This document shows, one piece after another, positions 20,982 through 30,078 of a DNA stretch of 64,000 nt. This DNA is from Leifsonia shinshuensis. GTDB taxonomy: Bacteria; Actinomycetota; Actinomycetes; Actinomycetales; Microbacteriaceae. Each line of letters begins with the position of its first letter. The stretch's first letter is position 1. Where the stretch lies: positions 1,054,001 through 1,118,000 of the forward strand of contig NZ_JAVDVK010000001.1 in the NCBI RefSeq assembly GCF_031456835.1. Reading direction: 5' to 3'. The notes below the pieces were generated by a model, which did not search any database, was not told the DNA's origin, and saw only the letters and a program-made list of their open reading frames with translations. A program made the position numbers and the translations under genes.

Positions 20982-22223
20982 TCAGACCTCCACTGGTGCG
21001 CCCTGCTCGTCGATCCCGACGGCCTCGAGCATCGCCGCGAGCACCTCGTCCTCGTCCTGGAGCGGCTGCAGCGGGTCGCCCGAGACGAAGATGCGCACCT
21101 GCAGCAGCGCCTGGTGGGCGAGCATCGCCAGCCCCGACACCACGCGGCCGCCGACGGACTCCCACTGGCGCGCGAGCGGCGTGGGCCACGGCTCGTACGC
21201 GACGTCGAAGAGCATCGAACGGCGGCGGGTGGAGTCCGTGTACACGGCCTCCGTCGCCGTTCCTCCCGGGAGGGTGCTGATGACCAGATCCGGGACGTCG
21301 AGCGAGCGGTCGGCCTGCGAGAACGGGCGGATGCGCACGCGCAGACCCAGGTCGGAGGCCAGCGGCTCGATCCACGCGCTGCGCGCGAGATCGCGGACGT
21401 GCACGTCCACGCGCTCGGCGCCGAGGTCGGCGGCGGCCACGAGGGCCGAGGCGGCGGTCGCTCCCCCACCCAGGATGTGGACGTAGCGGGCCTGCTCGAG
21501 CCCGGCGGCCTGCAGGGCGCGGACGATGCCGGGCACGTCCGTGTTGAATCCACGGAGCTCGTCGCCGTCGAGCAGCACGGTGTTCGCGCCGCCGGTCTGG
21601 TCGCTGATCCGGTCCGTCTCGCTCAGCAGCGGGAGCACGGCCTTCTTGAGCGGCATGGTGAGCGACAGGCCGCGCCACTCGGGTCCGAGGCCGCCGATGA
21701 AACCGGGCAGCGCCTCCTCGGTCACGTCGACGGCCTCGTACGCCCAGTCGAGCCCGAGGGCGTCGTACGCGGCACGGTGCAGCTCGGGCGACCGGGAGTG
21801 GCCGATGGGCGAGCCGAGGACGGCCAGCCGACGGCTGGGCGCCTTCTTCGCCGCCGGTTTGGCGGGCGACGCCTTCTTGGCGGCCGGCTTCGCGGCGGAC
21901 TTGGCCGGCTTCTTCTCCGCCTGCAACGGCGCGGGCTCGAGCGGATCCCCGGCCTCGGCGGAATCGTCGGGCGTGGCCGAATCGTCGGGCGCGGCGGCTT
22001 CGACCGCTGCCGGCTCCTCGTCCGCCGGCTCCTCGTCGTCCTCCGGCTCCTCGCGCTCCGCCGCCTCCTCGGCCTCGGCGACCGCGGCCTCCTCGGCTTC
22101 GAGCTCGCGCTCCCGCTCCACCAGCTCAGCGATCGACGCCTCCGCCGACGCCTCGGAGACGCCGTCCTCCACGGCCGCGTCGGTCGTCTCGTCGTCGCCC
22201 TGACGCGCGCTGGATTCACTCAT
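20982..22223 (-). CDS. aroE: Shikimate dehydrogenase with a long disordered N-terminal tail
   Basis: 413 aa; a normal AroE is about 270-290. Residues from about 131 are a full enzyme: GSPIGHSRSPELH, catalytic Lys in LSLTMPLKKAVLP, Asp in GFNTDVPGI, and the dinucleotide loop GGGATAASA. Residues 1-100 are extremely acidic (EEPEDDEEPADEE), with a possible coiled coil around ELVERERELEAEEAA. Residues 104-128 are Lys/Ala/Pro-rich with KPAAKKA twice, like a histone H1 tail. The ATG at 22223 overlaps mltG by 8 bases and no alternative start or stop codon separates tail from enzyme, so the tail should be translated. Its role is unknown. Confidence 0.92.
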   Translation of the reverse strand: MSESSARQGDDETTDAAVEDGVSEASAEASIAELVERERELEAEEAAVAEAEEAAEREEPEDDEEPADEEPAAVEAAAPDDSATPDDSAEAGDPLEPAPLQAEKKPAKSAAKPAAKKASPAKPAAKKAPSRRLAVLGSPIGHSRSPELHRAAYDALGLDWAYEAVDVTEEALPGFIGGLGPEWRGLSLTMPLKKAVLPLLSETDRISDQTGGANTVLLDGDELRGFNTDVPGIVRALQAAGLEQARYVHILGGGATAASALVAAADLGAERVDVHVRDLARSAWIEPLASDLGLRVRIRPFSQADRSLDVPDLVISTLPGGTATEAVYTDSTRRRSMLFDVAYEPWPTPLARQWESVGGRVVSGLAMLAHQALLQVRIFVSGDPLQPLQDEDEVLAAMLEAVGIDEQGAPVEV

Positions 22224-23769
22224 AGCCGGGGTTGTCCTTCATCCACTGCTGCCATTTCTCCACCGCGGCGTCGTGCTCCGCCTGCGTGGTGGAGAAGATC
22301 GTCTCGCCGGTCTGGAGGTTCCAGGTGACGAAGTACATCCACGTGCCGTCGGCGGGATGCTGCACCGCGTTGATCGCCAGGTCGCCCGGGTTCGAGATCG
22401 GTCCGACCGGCAGCCCGGGGTGCACATAGGTGTTGTACGGGTTGTTCGCGTCGGCGCGCTCGGCGTCCGTCGTCTCGACCCGGTCGGTGTGCCCGGTGCC
22501 GTAGGCGACCGTCGCGTCGGACTGGAGGTCCCAGCCCTGCGCCAGGCGGTTGAGGAAGACGCGGGCCACCTTCGGGTAGTCGTCCTTGAGGCCGGCCTCG
22601 CGCTGCACGACCGACGCCAGGACGACCGTGTTCCACCGGTTCTCCGGGGCGACACCGGCGTCGTCGAGCGCCTGGAACATCCGGTCGACCATCGTCTTGA
22701 TCGCGTCCTGCGCCGTCGTCCCCGGGGCGAACGTGTAGGTGGCCGGGAACAGGAAGCCCTCCAGGGACTTCGCCTGCGCGGGCAGACCGTACGCGGCCGG
22801 GTTGGCGGCCGCCGCCTGCAGGTCGGCGAGCGGGATCTTCGTCGCGTCGGACACCGTCTGCAGGATGTCCTTCTCCGGCGTCCCCTCCGGGATCACGGCG
22901 GTGTTCTCCACGCGCGACGACGGATCCTGCAGCGAGGCGAGCGCGGCGGCCGCGCTCATCTTCTTCGCGAGCTTGAACACGCCGGGCTGGAACTGCGCCT
23001 CCGGCTTCTGCCGGAGCAGCAGCGAGTAGAAGGCGTCGTACGTCTTCACCACGCCCGCCTTGGCCAGGTTGTTCGCGATGGTCGAGCCGTCGTCGCCCGA
23101 CGTGATCGTGAACATCACCTCGCCGGTGCCGCTGCCGCTGTAGTCGTTCGCGGGAGGGAACAGAGCGTCGTGGACCTTGGCGATCTGGGGCTGGAAGATG
23201 GCGTATGCGCCACCCGCCATCCCGCCCAGGATGCCGAGCACGACGATGGTGACGATGAGGCGCTTGACCCAGCGGCGCTTCTTCGGGGGCTCGTCGTGCG
23301 ACAGGTAGTTCTGCTGTCGCCAGACGAGGGGATGCCCCTCGTCGACGGACTCGTCTTCGGTGTCCTCCAGCACTCCGAACACAGTACGCGCAGGATGATC
23401 GTGATGCGAGGACGGCTCCTCGGCCTCGTGCCGCACGGCCGCGCCGACGGGGGCGGGCTCCTCCACCTGCGCGATCGGGCCGGTGATCACCGCGTCGAAG
23501 TCCAGGCCCGCCAGGGCCGCGAGGTCGGAGGGCGACTCCTGGGTCGGCGTGGGCGACGAGATGGGTTCGCGCAGCCCGCCCTTCTCAGCCGCCTCCCGGG
23601 CGGCACGCGCCTCGCGACGGGTCATCGGCGGACGGTCCGCGGCCGGCTGGCCCTGCTGCGGCGCCGGCTCATGCTGGTCGCCCGCCGGCCGCTGCTCCTG
23701 CGGCACCGGCGGACGGTTCACCGCCGGGAACACGGGCGGCTCGGGCCGCTGCTCGGGGTTCTGAGACAC
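22216..23769 (-). CDS. mltG: Endolytic murein transglycosylase MltG
   Basis: Inner-membrane lytic transglycosylase that cuts nascent glycan strands. 517 aa from GTG at 23769, one base after the ruvX stop. About 165 residues of Pro/Gln/Glu-rich cytoplasmic sequence come first, then a basic KKRRWVKR stop-transfer flank, one membrane helix (about 170-193), a LysM-like region, and the YceG catalytic domain with the Glu in VLASVVQREAGL and SDATVAYGTGH. The long cytoplasmic part is common in actinobacterial MltG but variable. It overlaps aroE, an arrangement known also in mycobacteria. Confidence 0.93.
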   Translation of the reverse strand: MSQNPEQRPEPPVFPAVNRPPVPQEQRPAGDQHEPAPQQGQPAADRPPMTRREARAAREAAEKGGLREPISSPTPTQESPSDLAALAGLDFDAVITGPIAQVEEPAPVGAAVRHEAEEPSSHHDHPARTVFGVLEDTEDESVDEGHPLVWRQQNYLSHDEPPKKRRWVKRLIVTIVVLGILGGMAGGAYAIFQPQIAKVHDALFPPANDYSGSGTGEVMFTITSGDDGSTIANNLAKAGVVKTYDAFYSLLLRQKPEAQFQPGVFKLAKKMSAAAALASLQDPSSRVENTAVIPEGTPEKDILQTVSDATKIPLADLQAAAANPAAYGLPAQAKSLEGFLFPATYTFAPGTTAQDAIKTMVDRMFQALDDAGVAPENRWNTVVLASVVQREAGLKDDYPKVARVFLNRLAQGWDLQSDATVAYGTGHTDRVETTDAERADANNPYNTYVHPGLPVGPISNPGDLAINAVQHPADGTWMYFVTWNLQTGETIFSTTQAEHDAAVEKWQQWMKDNPGYE

Positions 23770-23770
23770 G

Positions 23771-24238
23771 CTACTGTCCAATGCTCGTTTCGACGGGGTC
23801 ACCCGGCGGACGGCCTGTGGCCCGTTCCGCATCGAGGGCGTGCTGCAAAATTATCGTGGCGGCCACCTGATCGACGACCGGACGCGCCTTCTTCGCGTTC
23901 CTGCCCGACGCCCGGAGCGCCGAGGCCGCCGACACGGTGGTGAGGCGCTCGTCGATCAGGCGGACCGGGACGCCGGCCTCGGCGGCCAGCGCCTCGGCGA
24001 AACCGATCGCGTCCGCCGTGGAGGCGGTTTGCGCGCCCGAGAGCGCCAACGGCAGTCCGACGATAACCTCGAACGCTCCGAGTTCCCTCACGATCTCCGT
24101 GATGCGGCGACGATCCGCAGCATCCTCGGAGCGCGCGACCGTCTCGACCGGTGTGGCCAGCATCCCGTGCAGGTCGGACCGGCTCACGCCGATCCGCACC
24201 TTGCCCACATCGATGCCCAGCCGCACCCCGCTGCGCAC
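23771..24238 (-). CDS. ruvX: Putative pre-16S rRNA nuclease (YqgF/RuvX)
   Basis: 155 aa RNase H-like nuclease that matures the 5' end of 16S rRNA in E. coli. GIDVGKVRIGVSRSD carries the first catalytic Asp, VGLPLALSG the Glu/Asp-strand region, and LIDERLTTVSA plus VDQVAATIILQ the remaining acidic residues. The GTG at 24238 follows the alaS stop by four bases; alaS-ruvX-mltG-aroE is the conserved actinobacterial order. Confidence 0.94.
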   Translation of the reverse strand: MRSGVRLGIDVGKVRIGVSRSDLHGMLATPVETVARSEDAADRRRITEIVRELGAFEVIVGLPLALSGAQTASTADAIGFAEALAAEAGVPVRLIDERLTTVSAASALRASGRNAKKARPVVDQVAATIILQHALDAERATGRPPGDPVETSIGQ

Positions 24239-24242
24239 GGGA

Positions 24243-26900
24243 CTATCCGATCGCCGACACGACCGCAGTCAGCGCCGCCGGGATCGCTTCGGCATCCGTG
24301 CCGCCGCCCTGTGCGAGGTCGGCCTTGCCGCCGCCTCCACCGCCGAGCACGCCGGCCGCGGTCTTCGCGAGGGCACCCGCGTTGACGCCCGCGTCGCGCG
24401 CCGCCTGGTTCGTCGCCACGATGACGACGGGCTTGCCGCCGGCGCGCGCCGCGAGGGCGACCGCCGCCGGGTCGGAGCCGAGCCGTTCGCGGACCGTGGT
24501 CGCGAGCAGCCGCAGGTCGTCGGGGGTGTTGAGCGTCCCGGCGTCCTCGGCCACGACCGTCACGGCACCGCGACGCGACGCGGACTCGAGCAGCCCGGGC
24601 ACCTTGTCGAGCACCGCGCGCGCTTCGAACGCCTGGATGCGCTTCTCGGCCGCCTTGAGGTTCGCCATGAGGTCGGCGATCTTCTCGGGCAGCTGCTCGC
24701 GCGGCGTCTTCAGCGAGCTGGAGAGCTGCGACACGATGGTGCGCTCGACCGCCAGGTCTTTGAAGGCCTCGAGGCCGACCAGGGATTCGACGCGCCGGTT
24801 GGTCGAACCGACCGACGACTCGCTCACCAGGTTGATCATGCCGATCTCCGAGCTCGTCGCCACGTGCGTGCCGGCGCACAGCTCGCGCGACCACGGGCCG
24901 CCGATGTCGACCACGCGGACCACGTCGCCGTACTTCTCGCCGAACAGCGCCATCGCACCGAGCGCCTTCGCCTCGGCGAGCGGCAGCTCGCGCGTGGTGA
25001 CCTCGAGGTTCTGGCGGATCGCGTTGTTCGAGATCTCCTCGATCTCGCTGCGGGTCTCCGCCGAGAGCGCCTGGTTCCACGAGAAGTCGAGCCGCAGGTA
25101 GCCGGCCTTGTTGTAGGAGCCGGACTGGTGCGCGTTGGGGCCGAGCACCTGGCGAAGTGCCGCGTGGATGATGTGCGTGCCGGAGTGCGCCTGTCGCGCC
25201 CCGCGGCGGTAGTCCGCATCCACGAGGCTGGTCGCGGGCGCGCCGACGCCCACCTCGCCGCTGCGCACGAGCACCTTGTGGCTGATCAGGCCCTTGACCG
25301 GCTTCTGCACGTCGAGCACGTCGAGCTCGTAGCCCGGGCCGACGATGCTGCCCGCGTCCGCATCCTGACCGCCGGACTCCGCGTACAGAGCGGTGGCGCC
25401 GAGGATGATCTCGGCGACCTGACCCTCGCGGGCGCGGTCGACCGAACGGCCGTCGACGATCAGGCCGAGCACGCTCGACTCGGTCTCGAGCTCGGTGTAG
25501 CCGGTGAACACAGTCTCGCCCAGCGAGCGGAAGGCGCTGTAGACCGAGAGGTCGGCCAGTGCCGTCTTCTTCGCCTTGGCGTCCGCCTTCGCGCGGGCGC
25601 GCTGGTCGGCCATCAGGGTGTCGAATGCGGTGCGGTCGACGCTGAGGCCGGCCTCCTCCGCCATCTCGAGCGTGAGGTCGATCGGGAAGCCGTAGGTGTC
25701 GTGGAGCAGGAAGGCGGTGTCGCCCGCGAGCTGCTTGCGCCCCTCCTTCTGCGTGGTGGCGACCGCCGTGTCCAGGATGGTCGTGCCCGCAGCGAGCGTG
25801 CGCAGGAACGTCTCCTCCTCGGCGTACGCCAGCTGGGAGATGCGGTCGAACTCGGTCTCGACCTCCGGGTACGCCGCCTTCATGGCGTCGCGCGACGCCG
25901 GGAAGAGCTCCGGGAAGGTCGCGGTCTCAACGCCCAGCAGGCGCATCGCGCGCACCGTGCGGCGCAGCAGGCGCCGCAGCACGTAGCCGCGGCCCTCGTT
26001 CGACGGGGTCACGCCGTCGGCCATCAGCATGAGCGCGCTGCGGACGTGGTCGGCGACGACACGCAGCCGCACGTCGTCCTCGTGCGCCTCGTTGCCGTAC
26101 GGCTTCTTCGCGAGCTCGGCCGCGCGGTCGAGGACCGGACGCACCTGGTCGATCTCGTACATGTTGTCGACGCCCTGCTTGATGAACGCGACGCGCTCGA
26201 GCCCCAGGCCGGTGTCGATGTTCTTCTTCGGCAGGTCGCCGAGGATCTCGAAGTCCTTCTTGCCGTCGCCCTCACCACGCAGGTACTGCATGAAGACGAG
26301 GTTCCAGATCTCGACGTAGCGGTCGTCGTCGGTCGCCGGTCCCCCGTCGGCGCCGTAGGCCGGGCCGCGGTCGAAGAAGATCTCGGAGCACGGGCCCGCG
26401 GGACCGGGCTGTCCGGTCGACCAGTAGTTCGTGTCCTTGCCGAGGTCCTGGATGCGCTCCGGCGGGAGGGTCGAGACGCGGGTCCAGATCTCGCGCGCCT
26501 CGTCGTCCTCCTCGTACACCGTGACCCAGAGGTCCTTCGGGTCGAAGCCGAGGCCGCCCTCGTCCTCGGAGGTGGTGAGCAGCTCCCACGCGAACGTGAT
26601 GGCCTGCTCCTTGAAGTAGTCGCCGAACGAGAAGTTGCCGGCCATCTGGAAGAACGTGCCGTGACGCGGCGTCTTGCCGACCTCGTCGATGTCGAGCGTG
26701 CGGATGCACTTCTGCACGCTGGTGGCGCGCGGGAACGGCGCCGGCACGACACCGGTCAGGTAGGGCACGAAGGGCACCATCCCGGCCACCGTGAACAGCA
26801 GCGACGGGTCGTCGCTGACCAGGGAGGCGGAGGGGACGACGGTGTGGCCGCGCTGCGCGAAGAAGTCGAGCCAGCGGCGGTGGATTTCAGCGGTCTGCAT
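24243..26900 (-). CDS. alaS: Alanyl-tRNA synthetase
   Basis: 885 aa, full length. The catalytic domain opens QTAEIHRRWLDFFAQRGH with motif 2/3 sequences around FQMAGNFSFGDYFK. The editing domain has the zinc ligands in SGTHIIHAALRQ and CAGTHVATSSE. The C-terminal DHHA1-type Gly-rich domain includes GGGGGGKADLAQGGG. The ATG is at 26900, 41 bp downstream of a small membrane-protein gene. Confidence 0.98.
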   Translation of the reverse strand: MQTAEIHRRWLDFFAQRGHTVVPSASLVSDDPSLLFTVAGMVPFVPYLTGVVPAPFPRATSVQKCIRTLDIDEVGKTPRHGTFFQMAGNFSFGDYFKEQAITFAWELLTTSEDEGGLGFDPKDLWVTVYEEDDEAREIWTRVSTLPPERIQDLGKDTNYWSTGQPGPAGPCSEIFFDRGPAYGADGGPATDDDRYVEIWNLVFMQYLRGEGDGKKDFEILGDLPKKNIDTGLGLERVAFIKQGVDNMYEIDQVRPVLDRAAELAKKPYGNEAHEDDVRLRVVADHVRSALMLMADGVTPSNEGRGYVLRRLLRRTVRAMRLLGVETATFPELFPASRDAMKAAYPEVETEFDRISQLAYAEEETFLRTLAAGTTILDTAVATTQKEGRKQLAGDTAFLLHDTYGFPIDLTLEMAEEAGLSVDRTAFDTLMADQRARAKADAKAKKTALADLSVYSAFRSLGETVFTGYTELETESSVLGLIVDGRSVDRAREGQVAEIILGATALYAESGGQDADAGSIVGPGYELDVLDVQKPVKGLISHKVLVRSGEVGVGAPATSLVDADYRRGARQAHSGTHIIHAALRQVLGPNAHQSGSYNKAGYLRLDFSWNQALSAETRSEIEEISNNAIRQNLEVTTRELPLAEAKALGAMALFGEKYGDVVRVVDIGGPWSRELCAGTHVATSSEIGMINLVSESSVGSTNRRVESLVGLEAFKDLAVERTIVSQLSSSLKTPREQLPEKIADLMANLKAAEKRIQAFEARAVLDKVPGLLESASRRGAVTVVAEDAGTLNTPDDLRLLATTVRERLGSDPAAVALAARAGGKPVVIVATNQAARDAGVNAGALAKTAAGVLGGGGGGKADLAQGGGTDAEAIPAALTAVVSAIG

Positions 26901-26941
26901 GGGTTCCGGTCGATCGAGGTCTGCGAGGTGGGAGAAGGGCG

Positions 26942-27133
26942 TCAGTCGCCCTGGATGGCCGAGCGGATCTCGGCCTCGCGCTGGCGGTAGCCGTCGGAGA
27001 CGGCCTCGCCGAAGTCACGCGCCTTCTGGTCGATGTTGCTGAAGAATTCGCGACCCTTGGCGGTCTCGTTGACCTTGTGGGCGACGGCGAAGCCGATGGC
27101 GACCCCGACGAGCAGCCACAGGAAACTCTTCAT
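26942..27133 (-). CDS. Small membrane protein upstream of alaS
   Basis: 63 aa from ATG at 27133 with GGGAGG upstream. One N-terminal membrane helix (SFLWLLVGVAIGFAVAH) followed by a charged helix with FFSNIDQKARDFGEAVSDGYRQRE. It pairs with the adjacent DUF948 gene upstream. Similar small proteins sit before alaS in other actinobacteria. Function unknown; it may act with the DUF948 protein at the membrane. Confidence 0.85.
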   Translation of the reverse strand: MKSFLWLLVGVAIGFAVAHKVNETAKGREFFSNIDQKARDFGEAVSDGYRQREAEIRSAIQGD

Positions 27134-27192
27134 GCTTGATCCTCCCTCTCTGGATGCCGCCGCGGGCGAGCCCCGGCGCACGGTACCCAAGT

Positions 27193-27624
27193 CTAGTGGG
27201 AGTCGGTGCGACGTCTCCGGGAGCGGGACGAACCGGTGGACGACCCGCCGCCTGTGGAGGACGTGCGCGAGGCGAAGCCCCCGGCCGCCATGAACGCGGC
27301 GCGCGCCGCGGCGCTGAATCCGGCCAGTTTGATGAGCGGACCGCCGACCGTCGCGGCGAACAGCGCGACGAGCGCCGACACGTTTCCGGTGACATCCGCG
27401 ACGTTCTTGGTGATCACATCCACCCGCGCCAGCTGCTTATTGGTCTCTTGAAGGGTGGTCGCCGTCTCGTCGAGGATCGGCGTGATGCCGTCGCTCGCCT
27501 CCTTGATGGCGTCCCGCGTCGAGTCCAGCACGCGGCCGAGCTTGATCAGCGGGATGGCGATGAAACCGACCAGGACCGCGAACACGACGGCCGCGATCAG
27601 GCCTGCGATGTCTCCACCGGACAC
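27193..27624 (-). CDS. DUF948 membrane protein
   Basis: 143 aa. GTG at 27624 is preferred over an in-frame ATG 15 bases upstream because GGAAGGAG precedes the GTG at ideal spacing. N-terminal membrane helix (AGLIAAVVFAVLVGFIAIPLI), then a helical coiled-coil-like stretch (LDSTRDAIKEASDGITPILDETATTLQETNKQL), a second hydrophobic segment (VSALVALFAATVGGPLIK) and a Ser/Gly/Arg-rich basic tail. DUF948 proteins resemble methyl-accepting-like helices but have no known role. The rpsD terminator lies upstream. Confidence 0.85.
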   Translation of the reverse strand: MSGGDIAGLIAAVVFAVLVGFIAIPLIKLGRVLDSTRDAIKEASDGITPILDETATTLQETNKQLARVDVITKNVADVTGNVSALVALFAATVGGPLIKLAGFSAAARAAFMAAGGFASRTSSTGGGSSTGSSRSRRRRTDSH

Positions 27625-27692
27625 GGTGACTCCTTCCATTCCGCCACGGGCATACCGCTCAAGCGTAGCCGGAAGAGGCGCCGCCGGGAACG

Positions 27693-27731
27693 CGGAACGG
27701 GGCCGCGGCGTGATGCCGCGACCCCGTTCCG
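27693..27731 (-). terminator. Intrinsic terminator after rpsD
   Basis: Stem of 17 bp (27693-27709 with 27715-27731) with one mismatch and a 5-base loop, 35 bp downstream of the rpsD stop. It lacks a clear U tract on the minus strand, as is usual in high-GC genomes. Confidence 0.8.
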
Positions 27732-27765
27732 GGAGCGTTGACGCTGAGCGCCTGTGCTGCGAGTG

Positions 27766-28389
27766 TCAGCGAGCCGCGTAGTACTCGACGACCAGCTGGA
27801 CCTCACAGGTCACGGGGACCTCGGCGCGCTTCGGGCGACGCACCAGGCGGGCCTGGAGCTTGTCGATCTCGACGTCCAGGTAGCCCGGGGTCTTCGGCAG
27901 CACGTCCAGGTGACCGCCGGCGGCCGCGACCTGGAAGGGCTCGGTGCCCTCGGAGCGGGCCTTGACGTGGATGAGCTGGCCCGGCTTCACGCGGAAGGAC
28001 GGACGGTCGACGATCTTGCCGTCGACGAGGATGTGGCGGTGCACGACGAACTGGCGGGCCTGCGTGATGGTGCGGGCGAAGCCGGCGCGCAGCACGAGGG
28101 CGTCGAGACGCATCTCGAGGAGCTCGACCAGGTTCTCACCGGTCAGGCCCTGGGTGCGACGGGCCTCCTCGAAGGCGATGCGGAGCTGCTTCTCGCGGAT
28201 GCCGTACTGGGCGCGCAGGCGCTGCTTCTCGCGAAGACGCACCGCGTAGTCGGAGTCGGCCTTGCGCTTGGTGCGGCCGTGCTCACCCGGAGCGTAGGGG
28301 CGCTTCTCCATGTAGCGCGCCGCCTTCGGGGTGAGCGGGATGCCCAGGGCCCGCGACTCGCGGGTCTTGCTGCGGGAACGTGAAGACAC
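27766..28389 (-). CDS. rpsD: 30S ribosomal protein S4
   Basis: Primary 16S rRNA-binding protein. 207 aa from GTG at 28389, which has AAAGGAAA before it and gives the actinobacterial N-terminus rich in Arg/Ser (SRSRSKTRESRALGIPLTPKAA). The zinc-ribbon cysteines are absent (C-minus form). The S4 RNA-binding domain is clear in LEMRLDALVLRAGFARTITQARQFVVHRHILVDG. It stands as a single-gene unit between rarA and the DUF948 gene, with its own terminator; the 190-bp upstream gap should hold its promoter, though I could not pick a convincing -35/-10 pair. Confidence 0.97.
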   Translation of the reverse strand: MSSRSRSKTRESRALGIPLTPKAARYMEKRPYAPGEHGRTKRKADSDYAVRLREKQRLRAQYGIREKQLRIAFEEARRTQGLTGENLVELLEMRLDALVLRAGFARTITQARQFVVHRHILVDGKIVDRPSFRVKPGQLIHVKARSEGTEPFQVAAAGGHLDVLPKTPGYLDVEIDKLQARLVRRPKRAEVPVTCEVQLVVEYYAAR

Positions 28390-28518
28390 GGTTTCCTTTC
28401 GGTTTTCTCTCTGAAGTGATGGATGCGGGCGCACACGCGCTGTTCATAGGCACAGTGCGCCGCAGAGAGAGGGATTGTCGCCAGGGAAGCCCGGCTACAG
28501 GGCCGTTCCCGTCGAGTC

Positions 28519-28546
28519 GTGTCCGCGGCAGCCGCACCTCGGACAC
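28519..28546 (-). terminator. Possible terminator after rarA
   Basis: GTGTCCG and CGGACAC arms (7 bp) with an inner CGGC/GCCG pairing sit 34 bp past the rarA stop, in the rarA-rpsD gap. No U tract. A weak candidate. Confidence 0.4.
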
Positions 28547-28579
28547 GCTTCTAGGCGCAGAAAGTCTAACAGATCGCGG

Positions 28580-29920
28580 TCAGCGCCCGCGCACGATGCG
28601 GCGGAGCTTGGCGAGGCGTGCGGAGACGTCGCGCTCGTTGCCGTGCTCGGTCGGCGTGTAGTAGGTCGTGCCCTGCAGCTCGTCGGGCAGGTACTGCTGC
28701 TCGAGCACGCCGAGGGCGTCGTCGTGCGGGTACTTGTAGCCCTTCCCATGGCCGAGGCGCTTGGCCCCCGGGTAGTGCGCGTCGCGCAGGTGTTTCGGCA
28801 CGCGGCCGATCTTCCCGGCGCGCACGTCGGCGATCGCGGCGTCGAGCGCCATGTAGGTCGCGTTCGACTTGGGCGCGGTCGCCAGGTGCACGACCGCCTG
28901 GGCCAGGGGGATGCGTCCTTCCGGCATCCCGATGTACTGCACGGCGTCCGCCGCGGCGATGGCGACGCCGAGCGCCTGGGGGTCGGCCATCCCGATGTCT
29001 TCGGAGGCCAGCACGATGATGCGCCGGGCGATGAACCGCGGGTCCTCCCCCGCCTCGATCATGCGGGCGAGGTAGTGGAGCGACGCATCCACGTCGGAGC
29101 CGCGGACCGACTTGATGAACGCGCTGATGACGTCGTAGTGCTCGTCGCCGTTGCGGTCGTAGCGCAGGAGCGCGCGGTCCACGGCCTGGGCGACCAGCTC
29201 GGCCGTGATGACCGGCTTCTTCTTGGAGGTGGCGGGGGTGGACGACGCCGCGGTCACGGATGCCGCTTCGAGCGCGGTCAGCGCACGCCGGGCATCGCCC
29301 GACGCCAGCCGGATCAGCGCCGCGCGCGCCTCCGGGTCGAGGGTGTACTGCCCGCCGAGCCCGCGCTCGTCGGCGACCGCGCGGTCGATCACCACGCCCA
29401 GGTCGTCGTCGCTCAGCGTCTCCAGCGTCAGGAGCAGGCTGCGCGAGAGCAGCGGCGAGATGACGGAGAACGACGGGTTCTCGGTGGTGGCCGCCACGAG
29501 GATGACCCAGCCGTTCTCAACGCCCGGGAGCAGCGCATCCTGCTGCGCCTTGGTGAAGCGGTGGATCTCGTCGAGGAACAGCACCGTCGAGACGCCGTAC
29601 AGATCGCGGGTCGAGAGGGCCTCGTCCATCACGAGCCGCACATCCTTCACCCCGGCCGTCACGGCGGAGAGCTCGACGAAGCGCCGCCCCGACGAGTGCG
29701 CGATGGCCTGCGCGAGCGTGGTCTTGCCGGTGCCTGGAGGGCCCCAGAGGATGACGGAGACCGATCCCGACTGCCCCTCCTTGTCGGAGGCCAGGGCGAC
29801 GAGCGGCGAGCCGGGCTTCAGCAGGTGGCGCTGGCCGGCGACCTCGTCGAGCGACTTGGGGCGCATCCGCACCGCGAGCGGAGTCGCTCCCGTCCGGAGC
29901 CCAGGTTGCACGTCGACCAC
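28580..29920 (-). CDS. rarA: Replication-associated recombination protein A (AAA+ ATPase)
   Basis: 446 aa, standard length from GTG at 29920; the ribosome binding site is weak. Walker [13 protein letters not shown], Walker [11 protein letters not shown], sensor TTENPSF, and the C-terminal tetramerisation region with [19 protein letters not shown]. RarA/MgsA (WRNIP1 family) acts at stalled replication forks and opens duplex ends. It is divergent from the cyclophilin gene. An in-frame ATG at codon 18 is possible but would remove conserved N-terminal residues. Confidence 0.94.
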   Translation of the reverse strand: MVDVQPGLRTGATPLAVRMRPKSLDEVAGQRHLLKPGSPLVALASDKEGQSGSVSVILWGPPGTGKTTLAQAIAHSSGRRFVELSAVTAGVKDVRLVMDEALSTRDLYGVSTVLFLDEIHRFTKAQQDALLPGVENGWVILVAATTENPSFSVISPLLSRSLLLTLETLSDDDLGVVIDRAVADERGLGGQYTLDPEARAALIRLASGDARRALTALEAASVTAASSTPATSKKKPVITAELVAQAVDRALLRYDRNGDEHYDVISAFIKSVRGSDVDASLHYLARMIEAGEDPRFIARRIIVLASEDIGMADPQALGVAIAAADAVQYIGMPEGRIPLAQAVVHLATAPKSNATYMALDAAIADVRAGKIGRVPKHLRDAHYPGAKRLGHGKGYKYPHDDALGVLEQQYLPDELQGTTYYTPTEHGNERDVSARLAKLRRIVRGR

Positions 29921-29985
29921 CTGACAAGCGTAGTCGCGGCCACCGACACTCCGGCTGGGAGGGGCGGAATGCTGGGAACGGCGAG

Positions 29986-30015
29986 TTGGTCGTGCATAGC
30001 GGCGACGGATAGGGT
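29986..30015 (+). promoter_or_regulatory. Sigma-70-type promoter for the cyclophilin gene
   Basis: -35 TTGGTC (29986-29991) and -10 TAGGGT (30010-30015) are separated by 18 bases. Transcription would start near 30022, about 57 bases before the GTG start. Confidence 0.6.
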
Positions 30016-30078
30016 TCTCCATGATCCAGCGGGCGACGCCTCGCGGACATCCCCCGTACGGACCGCCGGAGGACACAC

